NCBI RefSeq assembly: GCF_030053835.1
Contig: NZ_CP125655.1
Coordinates: 3,782,001 to 3,846,000 of the forward strand
Source: Cellulomonas sp. ES6
GTDB taxonomy: Bacteria; Actinomycetota; Actinomycetes; Actinomycetales; Cellulomonadaceae
Length of the DNA: 64,000 nucleotides
Direction of reading: 5' to 3'
The notes below the pieces were generated by a model that did not search any database, had not been told where the DNA came from, and saw only the letters and a program-made list of their open reading frames with translations. A program made the translations under genes and the position numbers. Below, piece after piece: positions 45,434 to 55,087 of this stretch; position 1 is the stretch's first letter, and every line of letters starts with the position of its first letter.

Positions 45434-47007
45434 CGCGCGGACGTGAGGCCTCGCAGCCGCCGCGCCTCCCGGGCTACACGGTGCAGCGGCTGCTGGGCGC
45501 GGGGGGATCGGCGGACGTGTTCCTGTACCAGCAGGAGCTGCCCCGCCGGCTGGTGGCGGTCAAAGTGCTGCTCGCGGGCGTGGACGACGCCGCGCGCGAC
45601 GCGTTCGAGCGCGAGGCGGACCTGACGGCGCGGCTCTCGCACCACCCCTCGATCGTGACGGTGCACCAGGCGGGCCTCGCCTCCGACGGCCGGCCGTACC
45701 TCGTCATGGAGTACTGCCCGCTGCCGGGCCTCGGGCAGCGGTACCGCGCCGAGCGGTTCGAGGTCGCCGAGGTGCTGCAGCTCGGGGTGCAGCTCGCGTC
45801 GGCCGTCGAGACCGCCCACCGCGCGGGGATCCTGCACCGCGACATCAAGCCGGGCAACGTGCTGACGACGGAGTTCGGACGGCCGGTGCTCGCGGACTTC
45901 GGGATCGCGGCGACGGTGGACGCGGGCGGTCCGGCCGTCGGCATGTCGATCCCGTGGGCCGCGCCGGAGCTGCTCGCCGCGCGCCCGCACGGCGACGCCC
46001 GGTCCGACGTGTACTCGCTGGCCGCGACCCTGTTCTCGGCGCTCGCGGGCCGGTCGCCGTTCGAGCGGCCCGGCGGCAGCAACGAGGCGGCGGACCTGGT
46101 GGGGCGCATCGAGCGCGGCACCCCGGTGCCCCCCGCGCGCGACGACGTGCCCGACCGGCTGCGCACCGTGCTCGCCCGGGCGATGGCGCGCGACCCGCAG
46201 CAGCGGCACGCGCACGCGCTGGACCTCGCGCACGACCTGCGCGCCGTCGAGGCCGACCTCGGCCTGCCGCTGACGCCGCTGGACGTCGCGGACGTCCGCG
46301 CGGAGCCGGGCGCCCCCGCCGCGGCGGAGCCGGACGCGACCCGCGCGCGGCCCGTGCTGGAGGTCGCGCCCGGACCCCGCCCCGCGGTGCCGGCCGGCCC
46401 GCCGGTTGACGTGGGCTCCGGCCCGGACGCGACGCGCCTGCGCCCGGTCCTCACCGTGCCGCCGGACGCCGCCGCCCCGCGGCTCGCGCCCCCGGCCTCC
46501 CCGGCGCCGCCGTCGCCGGCCGCGGCGTCGCCCGACGGCGACGACCTGGTCGAGGTCCGCGAGGTGCACCCGGGCGTGCCGGCGCGGTCGCGCACCGGGC
46601 GCGTGCTCGCGGTCGCCGGGTCCGTGGTGGTCATCGCGGCCGCGGTCGTCGCGGTGGTGCTGCTCGCGGGCCGCCCGGACGGCGCCCCCGACCCGGGGCG
46701 GGACGACGACTTCCCGGGCCCCGCGGGCTCCGTGCAGTCGACCGTGCCGAGCCCCACCAACCTGTTCGGCACCCGCGAGGACGACGGCTCGGTGGTCTTC
46801 ACCTGGACCAACCCCGACGAGCAGGACGGCGACACGTACCTCTGGGGCCGGCGCACCGCGACGGGAGAGCCGCAGCTCGCCGTCGTGGACGACACGACGG
46901 TGACGGTGCCCTCGGACGGCACGGCGGCGGAGGTGTGCATCGAGGTCTCGATCGTCCGGGCGGACCGCCGCGTCTCCACCCTCCCGGCCGAGGGGTGCGT
47001 GCCGTGA
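45430..47007 (+). CDS. Transmembrane Ser/Thr protein kinase with extracellular FN3-like domain
   Basis: This 525-residue kinase has the catalytic domain at about residues 12-275 with GAGGSADVFL, K45 (VAVKVLLA), HRD at 136-138 (LHRDIKPGNV), DFG from 156 and WAAPELL. A Pro/Ala-rich juxtamembrane stretch (about 285-385) leads to one transmembrane helix (about 392-413). The external segment of about 110 residues looks like a single FN3-type fold (DDGSVVFTWTNPDEQDGDTY), not PASTA repeats. The gene overlaps the FHA gene and the giant Ig/FN3 gene by four bases each, so kinase and surface protein are made together. Confidence 0.93.
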   Translation: MTRGREASQPPRLPGYTVQRLLGAGGSADVFLYQQELPRRLVAVKVLLAGVDDAARDAFEREADLTARLSHHPSIVTVHQAGLASDGRPYLVMEYCPLPGLGQRYRAERFEVAEVLQLGVQLASAVETAHRAGILHRDIKPGNVLTTEFGRPVLADFGIAATVDAGGPAVGMSIPWAAPELLAARPHGDARSDVYSLAATLFSALAGRSPFERPGGSNEAADLVGRIERGTPVPPARDDVPDRLRTVLARAMARDPQQRHAHALDLAHDLRAVEADLGLPLTPLDVADVRAEPGAPAAAEPDATRARPVLEVAPGPRPAVPAGPPVDVGSGPDATRLRPVLTVPPDAAAPRLAPPASPAPPSPAAASPDGDDLVEVREVHPGVPARSRTGRVLAVAGSVVVIAAAVVAVVLLAGRPDGAPDPGRDDDFPGPAGSVQSTVPSPTNLFGTREDDGSVVFTWTNPDEQDGDTYLWGRRTATGEPQLAVVDDTTVTVPSDGTAAEVCIEVSIVRADRRVSTLPAEGCVP

Positions 47008-50000
47008 GCGTGCGCTGGAGCCGCCGTCGCGCCGCGTCGACGGCCGCCGTGGTCGCGGTGCCCGCCGTGGTGGCGACGCTCGCGCTGGTCAACCCCGGGT
47101 TCCCCCTCGCGCAGGTGGACCTCAACGACGGCGCCGTGTGGCTGACGTCGACGAGCACGCTGCAGGTCGGCCGGTACAACGCCCAGGTCGAGGAGCTCAA
47201 CGCCGGCCTCGTGGCGACGAGCACGGAGTTCGACGTGCTCCAGGACGCCGGCGAGGTGCTGATCGTCGAGCCGGGCACGGTGTCCGTCGTCGACCCCGCG
47301 GGCGTCACCGCGGCGTCCCAGGTGGCGGTCCCGGCCGGCGCGCAGGTCTCGATGGCCGGCGGCACGGTCGCCGTGACCGACGCGGACGGCCAGGTGTGGG
47401 TCAGGACGTTCGAGGACCTGCCGCTGCTGCAGACCAGCGACGAGCCCGACGCCGACGTCGGCGCGGGGGGCCTGGCCGTGGCCACGACCACCGGCGCGGC
47501 GCTCGCGGTGGAGGCCGAGACCGGCGAGGTCACCCGCCTCACCCCGGTGCCCGGCGGCGCGACCCGCAGCGAGGCCGGGCCGGCGCTCGACGGGCCGGTG
47601 GACGCGCTCACGGCCGTGGGCGACGTGCCCGTGGGCCTGGACGGGGAGACGGTCCGCACGCCCGGCGGGTCGACCGACCTCGGGCTCGCGCAGGCGGTCC
47701 TCCAGCAGCCCGGACCGCCCGCGGGCGCCGCGCTCGTCGCCGGCAGCACGGGCCTGGTGGAGGTCGACCTGTCGTCGGGGTCGGTGGCGGCCGAGCACGA
47801 CGCGGGCGGTTCGGGCCGGCCGGCGGCGCCGGTGCGGGTGGGGACGTGCGCGCACGCCGCGTGGCCCACGACGACCGCGAACTACCTGCTGCTGTGCGAC
47901 GGGCAGGACGCCGAGGTCCGCGACCTCACCGGCGTGACGACGTCGGACCAGCTCGTGTTCCGCGTCAACCGCCAGGTGGTCGCGCTGAACGAGGTCGTCG
48001 AGGGGCGGCTGTGGCTGCCCCTGGAGGACACCGAGGTCCGCGAGCCCGAGTGGAAGGACGTCGTCCCGGAGGACGAGCCCGACGAGCAGACCGACGAGAG
48101 CGACGGCGACCGCACCACGCAGGAGCTCGTGCCGGAGTGCTCCGCGACCAGCGCTCCGCCGACGGCCGTCGACGACGAGTTCGGCGTCCGTCCCGGGCGC
48201 ACCGCGATCCTGCCGGTCATCGACAACGACACGTCCTCCGACTGCGGCATCCTCGCCATCACCGACGTCGACCCGCTGCCGGCCGAGATCGGCACGCTGC
48301 AGCCGGTGTACGGCGGGCGCGCGCTGCAGATCGAGGTCCCGGCCGGCGCGTCCGGCAGCGCGACGTTCTCGTACACGGTCAGCGACGGCCGCGGCGCGAC
48401 CGCGCCCTCGACGGCGCAGGTCACGGTGACCGTCCGCGACGCGTCGCTCGACGAGCCCCCCGTGCAGGTGCGCACCGGCGAGATCCGCGTCGAGCAGAAC
48501 GCCTCCGCGACCTACCCCGTGCTGTCCGACTTCAGCGACCCCGACGGCGACCCCCTGACGCTGGTGGGCGCCGTGGCCGAGAGCGGCACCGCCCGGTACC
48601 GGCAGGACGGCACCCTCACGTACGTGGCCGACGGCGGGGAGCTGGGCCGCACGGTCGTCCGGCTGCTGGTCTCGGACGGGGTCTCGACCACCGAGGGCAC
48701 GCTGGACGTCGACGTGCGGGCGCCCGGCTCGACCGACCTGCTGGTGGACCCGCTGCACGCGGTGACGTACGTCGACCAGGAGGTCGAGCTCGCGCCGCTC
48801 GAGGCCGTGCGGACCCGTGGCAGCGAGCCCGTGCGGCTCGCGGGGGTCGAGCAGGCGACGGGCGTCACCGTCACCCCCGACCTCGACGCGGGGACGTTCT
48901 CCTTCAGCGCGCCGACCGCGGGCACGTTCTACGTCTCGTTCACCGTCACCGCCCCGCCGCAGCAGGCCGTCGGGCTGGCGCGCATCGACGTGCGCGAGCG
49001 CCCCGACGAGCCCGAGCCGCCGGTCGCGGTGCTGGACCACGCGTACCTGCCGCAGGGCGGTCAGACGACGGTCGCCCCCCTGGCGAACGACACGGACCCG
49101 GGCGGCGGGGTCCTGCTGCTGCTGTCCGTCGACGCGCCCGAGGGGCTGCGCGTGGCCGTGCGCCAGCGGGAGCTCGTGCAGATCTCCGCCGTCGGGGCGC
49201 TCGCGGCGCCGGTCACGCTGCAGTACGTCGTGTCGAACGGCACGCAGACCGCGACCGGGCAGATCATCGTCTCGCCGGTGCCCGCGTCGGGGTCGTCGCA
49301 GCCACCCGTCGTCCCCAACGCCACCGCCGACGTGCGGACCGGCGGGGTCGTGACCGTGCCGGTGCTCGAGGGCGCGCACGACCCCGACGGCGACGAGATC
49401 AGCCTGGCGCCCGAGTTCGCCGAGCCCCTGGGGGACGGCGAGGGGCTGCTGTTCGTGGCCGGCGACGTGCTCCGGTACCAGGCTCCCGCGACGCCCATGA
49501 CGGTCCACGCGACGTTCGTCGTCCGGGACTCCGACGGCAACGAGACCGCCGCGACCCTCACGGTGCGCGTCCACGAGTCCGACCCCGACACCAAGGCGCC
49601 GCCGCGCCCGAAGGCGCTCGTCGCGCGCGTGTTCGCCGGAGACACGGTGCGGATCCCCGTGCCCCTCGTCGGGATCGACCCGGACGGCGACGGCGTCACG
49701 CTGCTCGGTGTCGCGTCGGCCGGGACCAAGGGGCGCGTGGCCCGCGTCGGGGCCGACTACCTCGAGTACGAGGCGCTGCCCGGCGAGGCCGGCACGGACA
49801 CGTTCACCTACGCGGTCGAGGACTGGACGGGGCAGCGGGCCGTCGCGACGGTGCGCGTCGGCATCGCCGCCCGGCCCGGCGACAGCAACCGGGTGGTGGC
49901 GCGCGACGACACCGTGACCATCCGCCCCGGGCAGCGCGTCGAGGTCCGGGTGCTCGAGAACGACACGGACGTCTCCGGCGGCACGCTGTCCCTGCAGGAC

Positions 50001-52871
50001 GAGCTGGAGGTGCCCGCCGGGATCACGGCGTCGGTGGTCGGCAGCCGGGTCGTGGTGCAGGGCGACGCCGCGGGCGTCATGCCGATCGGCTACACCGCGC
50101 AGAACACCCGCGGGGCCCGCGCCGGGGCCGTGCTCACCGTGACGGTCGACCCCGACGCGCCGGTCCTGCCGCCGATCGCCCAGGACGTCGTCGTCCCGCC
50201 GGTCGACACGGTCGGCCGCACCTCCGTCGACGTCGACGTGCTCGCCGTCGCCCAGAACCCGAGCGGGCCGCTGGACGACCTCGAGGTGTCCGTGCCGCGC
50301 TCCGCCGCCGACGTCGCCTCGGTCGGGGCGGACGGGCTGGTCACGGTGACGCTCGCCGCCACCGCGCAGACGATCCCGTACCTGCTGACCAACCGGACCG
50401 CGCAGGACGTGCGGTCCTACGCGTTCATCTCGGTGCCGGCGCTCGGCTTCTTCCCGCCCACCGCCCGTCCGCGGGCACCCGAGCTGCGGGTGGCGAGCGG
50501 CGAGACCCTCACCATCCCGCTCAGCGAGCAGATCCAGGTCGCCCCCGGGCGCGTCGCGCAGGTGTCGGACGCGACGCAGCTCACCGCCACCCGCTCGGAC
50601 GGCTCGTCGCTCTTCGTCGACGACACCACCGTGCAGTACACGCCCGCCGACGGCTACGTCGGGCCGGCGTCGATCACGGTGCCCGTCACCGACGCCACCG
50701 GGCCGGGGGACACGAGCGCGCGCACCGCCGTGATCACGCTGCCGATCACCGTGTACACGCTCGACGACTACCCGCCGGTGTTCGACCCCGCGGTCGTGGA
50801 CGTCGGGCCGGGCGAGCCCGCCGCCACCGTCGACCTGCTGGCGTTCACGCGCGGCGTCGAGGGTGCGTCGGGCGCGGAGACGTACACCTACCGCCTCACC
50901 TCGGGGCAGCCGGCGGGCTTCACGGTCGGCCTGTCCGGCAGCCGGCTCACGGTCGCCGCGGACGTCGGCACGCCCAAGGGCACGCGCGCCACGCTCCAGC
51001 TCGAGCTGGGGTACGGGCGGTCGTCGTCGATGGACGTCCAGGTGGAGATCCGCACGATCGCGAGCACCCGGCGCGTCGCCGTGGTCAACAACGTGTCGCT
51101 CGGGGACGGCGTGCAGGGCCGCGAGCGCGTCGTGGACGTGCTGGCCGGCGCGTACAACCCGTTCCCGGACCAGCCGCTGCGCGTCGTCTCGGCGACCGTC
51201 GAGACCCCCGGCACCGGGACCGCCGCCGTGTCCGGGCAGAACGTGGTGCTGCGCCCGGCCGCCGACCTGGTCGGCGAGATGGTGGTGCGCGTGCGCGTGC
51301 GGGACGCCACCGGCGACCCGGCCCGCGAGGTCTCCGCCGGCATCTCGCTGCGCGTGCGCGGCAAGCCCGCGACGCCCGCAGCCCCCCGCATCGGCGAGGT
51401 GCGCGACGGCACCGTCGTCCTGTCGTGGACCGCCCCCGACTTCCGCGGCGAGCCCATCACCGGGTACCGGGTCGTCGCGAGCCCCGGCGGCACCCCGACC
51501 TCGTGCGCGAGCACCACGTGCACGATCACCGGCCTGACGAACAACGTGGAGTACACGTTCACCGTCGCCGCCGAGAACGCCGTCGGCATGTCCGACCCCA
51601 GCCCGGCGTCCGCCGTGGCGCGCCCCGACGCCGTCCCCGACACGCCGGCGCCGCCGCGCTGGACCGGCTTCGGCGACGGCGAGCTCACCGCCGTCTGGGA
51701 CGCCCCGGCCAGCAACGGGTCGCCGGTGACGTCGTACACGCTGGAGATCTCGCCCGCCCCGCCGGGCGGGGCGGGCTCGGTCACGACGAGTGGGACGCGC
51801 TATACGTTCACCGGCCTGGCGAACGGCACGGAGTACACCGTCCGCGTGCGGGCGCACAACCGTGCGCCGGACCCCAGCGGATGGAGCACCTCGTCCGCGA
51901 CGGAAATCCCGGCGGGGGCACCTGGCGCGCCGACATTCCCCCCGGACGCGGTGAGGTCAGATGCCTCCGAGCAGTTCACCGTCCGGTGGAATCCTGCGGA
52001 TCCGAATGGTGACGCGATCCGTGAGTACGTCGTCGTGGTCTCCGGAGGGCGCAAGGCCGGCAGCTACTCGGTCACGCCCTCAGCCGCTCCGAGCTTCACG
52101 CTCACCGGGGTCGAGAACGAGACGCCGTACACGGTTCGCGTCGTCGCCAGGAACAAGGCTGGTTCGACATCGTCGGTCGAGCTGCCTGCCCAGGCGTTCG
52201 ACGTCCCCGACGCACCGGGCAGGCCGGTCGGCCAACCTGGTTCCTCCAGCACGTCCAGCCCCGGTAGAGGGTCGGTGCGCTTCACCTGGAATGTGCCGCG
52301 GGGCAACGGGGACATCGTCACGTCCTACAAGGTGTTCAGCGGAGGCGCCGAAGTGGCTCAGGTCTTCGACCCGAGCTACACGGTGCAGAACATGCGGGGT
52401 GGCGACTCCGCCCAGATCAGCGTCGTCGCATGCAACCGACGCGGTTGCGGGCCTGGAAGCCCACAGTCCGAACCCGTGGTTGCCTTCACGCTGCCGGCAG
52501 CACCGACCGGTCTGTCGCTCAGCACCTCGTCGGCCTCGGGCTACGGGCGACCCACAGACGCGACCGCCGCGTGGTCTGCTCCTTCCGACACAGGCGGGCG
52601 GGCGATCGACAACTACGAGTTCTCCCTCTCGGGCTGGACCTGGCGTGCGATCGAGGGAAGTCCGACGCCGTCTACTGCTACGAGCGCAAGCTTCGCGCTG
52701 CCGAACTCGAACCTGCCCAACAACTCCCAGGTGACGCTGAGGGTCCGGGTCCACACACAAGAGGGCTGGTCCGCGTGGGCTGAGGCATTCCCGCAGATCT
52801 CGTGGGAGGAACCGCCGCAGCAGCCGGATCCGGACCCCGGCACTGACCCGGACCCCGGCACCTCCGGGTGA
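47004..52871 (+). CDS. Giant Ig-like/FN3 repeat surface protein (1955 residues)
   Basis: This protein has an N-terminal signal-anchor helix (STAAVVAVPAVVATLALV, about residues 12-29). A beta-propeller-like region follows to about 378. Roughly eleven Ig/cadherin-like domains of 90-100 residues come next (about 380-1450, many with NDTDPxGD-type or DPDGD motifs that suggest calcium sites). Five FN3 domains run from about 1455 to 1940, and the tail is Pro/Asp/Gly-rich with a repeated PDPGT motif. No LPXTG or C-terminal helix is present, so the N-terminal anchor holds it with the repeats outside. The GTG overlaps the kinase stop. From about 51.88 kb to the end the codon use is visibly less GC-rich than the rest of the gene. 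Confidence 0.88.
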   Translation: MSVRWSRRRAASTAAVVAVPAVVATLALVNPGFPLAQVDLNDGAVWLTSTSTLQVGRYNAQVEELNAGLVATSTEFDVLQDAGEVLIVEPGTVSVVDPAGVTAASQVAVPAGAQVSMAGGTVAVTDADGQVWVRTFEDLPLLQTSDEPDADVGAGGLAVATTTGAALAVEAETGEVTRLTPVPGGATRSEAGPALDGPVDALTAVGDVPVGLDGETVRTPGGSTDLGLAQAVLQQPGPPAGAALVAGSTGLVEVDLSSGSVAAEHDAGGSGRPAAPVRVGTCAHAAWPTTTANYLLLCDGQDAEVRDLTGVTTSDQLVFRVNRQVVALNEVVEGRLWLPLEDTEVREPEWKDVVPEDEPDEQTDESDGDRTTQELVPECSATSAPPTAVDDEFGVRPGRTAILPVIDNDTSSDCGILAITDVDPLPAEIGTLQPVYGGRALQIEVPAGASGSATFSYTVSDGRGATAPSTAQVTVTVRDASLDEPPVQVRTGEIRVEQNASATYPVLSDFSDPDGDPLTLVGAVAESGTARYRQDGTLTYVADGGELGRTVVRLLVSDGVSTTEGTLDVDVRAPGSTDLLVDPLHAVTYVDQEVELAPLEAVRTRGSEPVRLAGVEQATGVTVTPDLDAGTFSFSAPTAGTFYVSFTVTAPPQQAVGLARIDVRERPDEPEPPVAVLDHAYLPQGGQTTVAPLANDTDPGGGVLLLLSVDAPEGLRVAVRQRELVQISAVGALAAPVTLQYVVSNGTQTATGQIIVSPVPASGSSQPPVVPNATADVRTGGVVTVPVLEGAHDPDGDEISLAPEFAEPLGDGEGLLFVAGDVLRYQAPATPMTVHATFVVRDSDGNETAATLTVRVHESDPDTKAPPRPKALVARVFAGDTVRIPVPLVGIDPDGDGVTLLGVASAGTKGRVARVGADYLEYEALPGEAGTDTFTYAVEDWTGQRAVATVRVGIAARPGDSNRVVARDDTVTIRPGQRVEVRVLENDTDVSGGTLSLQDELEVPAGITASVVGSRVVVQGDAAGVMPIGYTAQNTRGARAGAVLTVTVDPDAPVLPPIAQDVVVPPVDTVGRTSVDVDVLAVAQNPSGPLDDLEVSVPRSAADVASVGADGLVTVTLAATAQTIPYLLTNRTAQDVRSYAFISVPALGFFPPTARPRAPELRVASGETLTIPLSEQIQVAPGRVAQVSDATQLTATRSDGSSLFVDDTTVQYTPADGYVGPASITVPVTDATGPGDTSARTAVITLPITVYTLDDYPPVFDPAVVDVGPGEPAATVDLLAFTRGVEGASGAETYTYRLTSGQPAGFTVGLSGSRLTVAADVGTPKGTRATLQLELGYGRSSSMDVQVEIRTIASTRRVAVVNNVSLGDGVQGRERVVDVLAGAYNPFPDQPLRVVSATVETPGTGTAAVSGQNVVLRPAADLVGEMVVRVRVRDATGDPAREVSAGISLRVRGKPATPAAPRIGEVRDGTVVLSWTAPDFRGEPITGYRVVASPGGTPTSCASTTCTITGLTNNVEYTFTVAAENAVGMSDPSPASAVARPDAVPDTPAPPRWTGFGDGELTAVWDAPASNGSPVTSYTLEISPAPPGGAGSVTTSGTRYTFTGLANGTEYTVRVRAHNRAPDPSGWSTSSATEIPAGAPGAPTFPPDAVRSDASEQFTVRWNPADPNGDAIREYVVVVSGGRKAGSYSVTPSAAPSFTLTGVENETPYTVRVVARNKAGSTSSVELPAQAFDVPDAPGRPVGQPGSSSTSSPGRGSVRFTWNVPRGNGDIVTSYKVFSGGAEVAQVFDPSYTVQNMRGGDSAQISVVACNRRGCGPGSPQSEPVVAFTLPAAPTGLSLSTSSASGYGRPTDATAAWSAPSDTGGRAIDNYEFSLSGWTWRAIEGSPTPSTATSASFALPNSNLPNNSQVTLRVRVHTQEGWSAWAEAFPQISWEEPPQQPDPDPGTDPDPGTSG

Positions 52872-52929
52872 CGCCCGCCCTGCCGATGAGACAGACGACC
52901 CCCTTCCCCCGACAGGAGACGACCCCCCG

Positions 52930-53883
52930 ATGACCCCCGAGCAGTCCGCCTGGTTCGCCGAGACGTTCGCCTCCCTGGTCACCAACGTCTCCCGTGCGGT
53001 GCTGGGTGCCGACCGGGCCGTGCGGCTGGTGCTGACCGCGATGGTCGCCGAGGGCCACGTGCTCCTGGAGGACGCGCCCGGCACCGGCAAGACGTCGCTG
53101 GCCAAGGCCATCGCCGCGTCGGTGCAGGGCACCCACCAGCGCATCCAGTTCACGCCCGACCTGCTGCCGAGCGACGTCACGGGCGTGACGATCTGGGACC
53201 AGGGCACGCGCACCTTCCAGTTCCACCCGGGCCCGGTGTTCACCTCGGTGCTGCTGGCGGACGAGATCAACCGCGCCTCGCCGAAGACGCAGTCCGCGCT
53301 GCTCGAGGTGATGGAGGAGGGGCACGTCACGGTCGACCGGGACACGCACCCGGTGGGCCGGCCGTTCGTCGTCATCGCGACGCAGAACCCGATCGAGCAG
53401 GCCGGCACGTACCGGCTGCCGGAGGCGCAGCTCGACCGGTTCCTGGTGCGCACGTCCCTCGGCTACCCGGACCGGACGGCCACGGTCGAGATCCTGTCGG
53501 GCGCCCGGGACCGCACGCGCGCGCTCGACGCGGTGGTGACCACGGCCGGCGTCGTCGAGATGTCGGAGCTCGCCCAGACCGTGCACGTCGACGGCGCGGT
53601 GCTGGACTACGTCGCCCGCCTGCTCGAGGGGACGCGCGAGGACCCGCAGACGGCGCTCGGCGGCAGCGTGCGCGGTGGCCTCGCCCTGGTGCGGTGCGCC
53701 CGGGTGCAGGCCGCGGCGGCGGGACGGTCGTACGTGATCCCGGACGACGTGAAGGACCTGGCCGTGCCGGTGCTGGCGCACCGCCTGGTGCTCGACCCGG
53801 AGGCGGACTTCCTCGGCGCGACCGCCACGCAGGTCGTCGAGCGCGTGCTGTCCGCGACCGCACCGCCGGTGGCGCGGGCGTGA
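52930..53883 (+). CDS. MoxR-family AAA+ ATPase
   Basis: This 317-residue ATPase has Walker A LEDAPGTGKTSLAKAIA, Walker B LLADEINRASPKTQSALLEV and ATQNPIEQAGTYRLPEAQLD with the sensor and arginine-finger region. C-terminal lid helices complete the fold. MoxR proteins act as chaperone-like ATPases that mature or activate partner complexes, usually with DUF58 and transglutaminase-like proteins as encoded here. A GACAGGAGACG element precedes the ATG. It starts 58 bases after the Ig/FN3 gene and opens the second coupled block. The stop lies in a GTGA with a 13-codon frame. Confidence 0.94.
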   Translation: MTPEQSAWFAETFASLVTNVSRAVLGADRAVRLVLTAMVAEGHVLLEDAPGTGKTSLAKAIAASVQGTHQRIQFTPDLLPSDVTGVTIWDQGTRTFQFHPGPVFTSVLLADEINRASPKTQSALLEVMEEGHVTVDRDTHPVGRPFVVIATQNPIEQAGTYRLPEAQLDRFLVRTSLGYPDRTATVEILSGARDRTRALDAVVTTAGVVEMSELAQTVHVDGAVLDYVARLLEGTREDPQTALGGSVRGGLALVRCARVQAAAAGRSYVIPDDVKDLAVPVLAHRLVLDPEADFLGATATQVVERVLSATAPPVARA

Positions 53884-53921
53884 GCTGGACCGTCCGCACC
53901 CGGGCCGGGGTGACGCCGTGA
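53880..53921 (+). CDS. Possible 13-codon coupling minicistron
   Basis: GTG at 53880 overlaps the MoxR stop (GTGA). The frame encodes MSWTVRTRAGVTP and stops at 53919-53921, which overlaps the GTG of the DUF58 gene in a second GTGA. It may carry ribosomes from MoxR to DUF58 by termination and reinitiation, or may be chance. It could also mark the true but frame-shifted start of DUF58. There is no independent ribosome site. Confidence 0.35.
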   Translation: MSWTVRTRAGVTP

Positions 53922-55087
53922 GGCGCTCGCACACCCGGCTCTCGGGCGTCGGCTGGGGCGCGGGGCTGCTCGGTGCGGCCGCCGCGGTCGCGGGCGTGCT
54001 GCTCGGCTGGGTCGAGCTCGCTGCGGCAGGTGCCGTCGGTGTCGCCGCCCTGGTCGTGGCCGTCGCGATGACGTGGGGCCGCCTGCCGCACGCGGTCCGC
54101 CTCGACCTCGCCGACCGCCGGGTGCGGGTGGGGGAGCGGGCGTTCGGCGGCGTCGTCGTGACGGCGCCCGCCGGTCGCCGGACCCGGGCGGTGCGGCTCG
54201 AGCTGCAGGTCGGTCAGGGCCGTGCGGAGCTGGAGGTGCCGTCGCTCGCACCCGGCGCGGAGCACGAGGAGCTGTTCGCGGTGCCGACGGAGCGCCGGGC
54301 CGTCGTGACGGTCGGTCCCGTGCGGGCCGTGCGCGGCGACGCGCTCGGGCTGGCCGTGCGGCACGCCGTGACCACCGGCTCGGAGGAGCTGTACGTCCAC
54401 CCCCGCGTCGTCATGCTGACCGGCGCGGACGCCGGCCTGCTGCGCGACCTGGAGGGTGGCTCGACCCGCGACCTGTCGGACATGGACCTGGCCTTCCACG
54501 CCCTGCGCGACTACGTGGTGGGGGACGACCGGCGCTCGATCCACTGGCGCACCACCGCGCGGCGCGGCGTCCTCACGGTCAAGCAGTACGAGGACACCCG
54601 GCGCACGCAGACCGCCGTCGCGCTCGCCACGGACCCGCGCGACTACGGCCACGCCGACGACGACGCGGAGCTCGAGCTCGCCGTCTCGGTGGTGGCCTCC
54701 CTCGGGGTGCACGTCATCGCCGAGGAGCACCCCCTGGCGGTGCTCGCCGGCCCGGGGCGCGTCCGGACCACGGCCCGGCGCCCGCTGCTCGACGACTGCT
54801 CGGCGATCGTGTGCGGTCCCGACGGCACCGCGACGGCCCTGCTCGGCCGCCGGATCGCGCGCGAGGCCGCCGACGTGACGCTCGCGTTCCTCGTCACCGG
54901 CGCCGTGGTCGCCGACGCGGACCTGCGCGCCGCGGCCCGGCACGTGCCCGAAGGCACCCGCACGCTCGTCGTCTCCTGCGACCCCGGCTCGGCCGTCCAC
55001 GTCCGCACGCAGCGCGGTCTCAGCCTGGTCCGGCTGGGCGCGCTCGACGACCTTCCCCGTGCCCTGCGCCTGGCGGCGGCCGGATGA
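53918..55087 (+). CDS. DUF58 membrane protein
   Basis: This 389-residue protein has two N-terminal transmembrane helices (GWGAGLLGAAAAVAGVLLGW and AVGVAALVVAVAMTW). A cytoplasmic or envelope-facing beta-domain follows, then the DUF58 hallmark ALRDYVVGDDRRSIHWRTTA, which leads into a von Willebrand A-like fold. DUF58 proteins are constant partners of MoxR ATPases. GTG at 53918 overlaps the 13-codon frame. The stop overlaps the ATG of the transglutaminase-like gene. Confidence 0.9.
   Translation: MRRSHTRLSGVGWGAGLLGAAAAVAGVLLGWVELAAAGAVGVAALVVAVAMTWGRLPHAVRLDLADRRVRVGERAFGGVVVTAPAGRRTRAVRLELQVGQGRAELEVPSLAPGAEHEELFAVPTERRAVVTVGPVRAVRGDALGLAVRHAVTTGSEELYVHPRVVMLTGADAGLLRDLEGGSTRDLSDMDLAFHALRDYVVGDDRRSIHWRTTARRGVLTVKQYEDTRRTQTAVALATDPRDYGHADDDAELELAVSVVASLGVHVIAEEHPLAVLAGPGRVRTTARRPLLDDCSAIVCGPDGTATALLGRRIAREAADVTLAFLVTGAVVADADLRAAARHVPEGTRTLVVSCDPGSAVHVRTQRGLSLVRLGALDDLPRALRLAAAG

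Noticed and set aside
45474..51857. Minus-strand open frame of over 2100 codons opposite the kinase and giant surface protein genes
   Set aside because: The complement of a GC-biased repetitive gene stays open by composition. The product is His/Arg/Gly-rich without domain structure.
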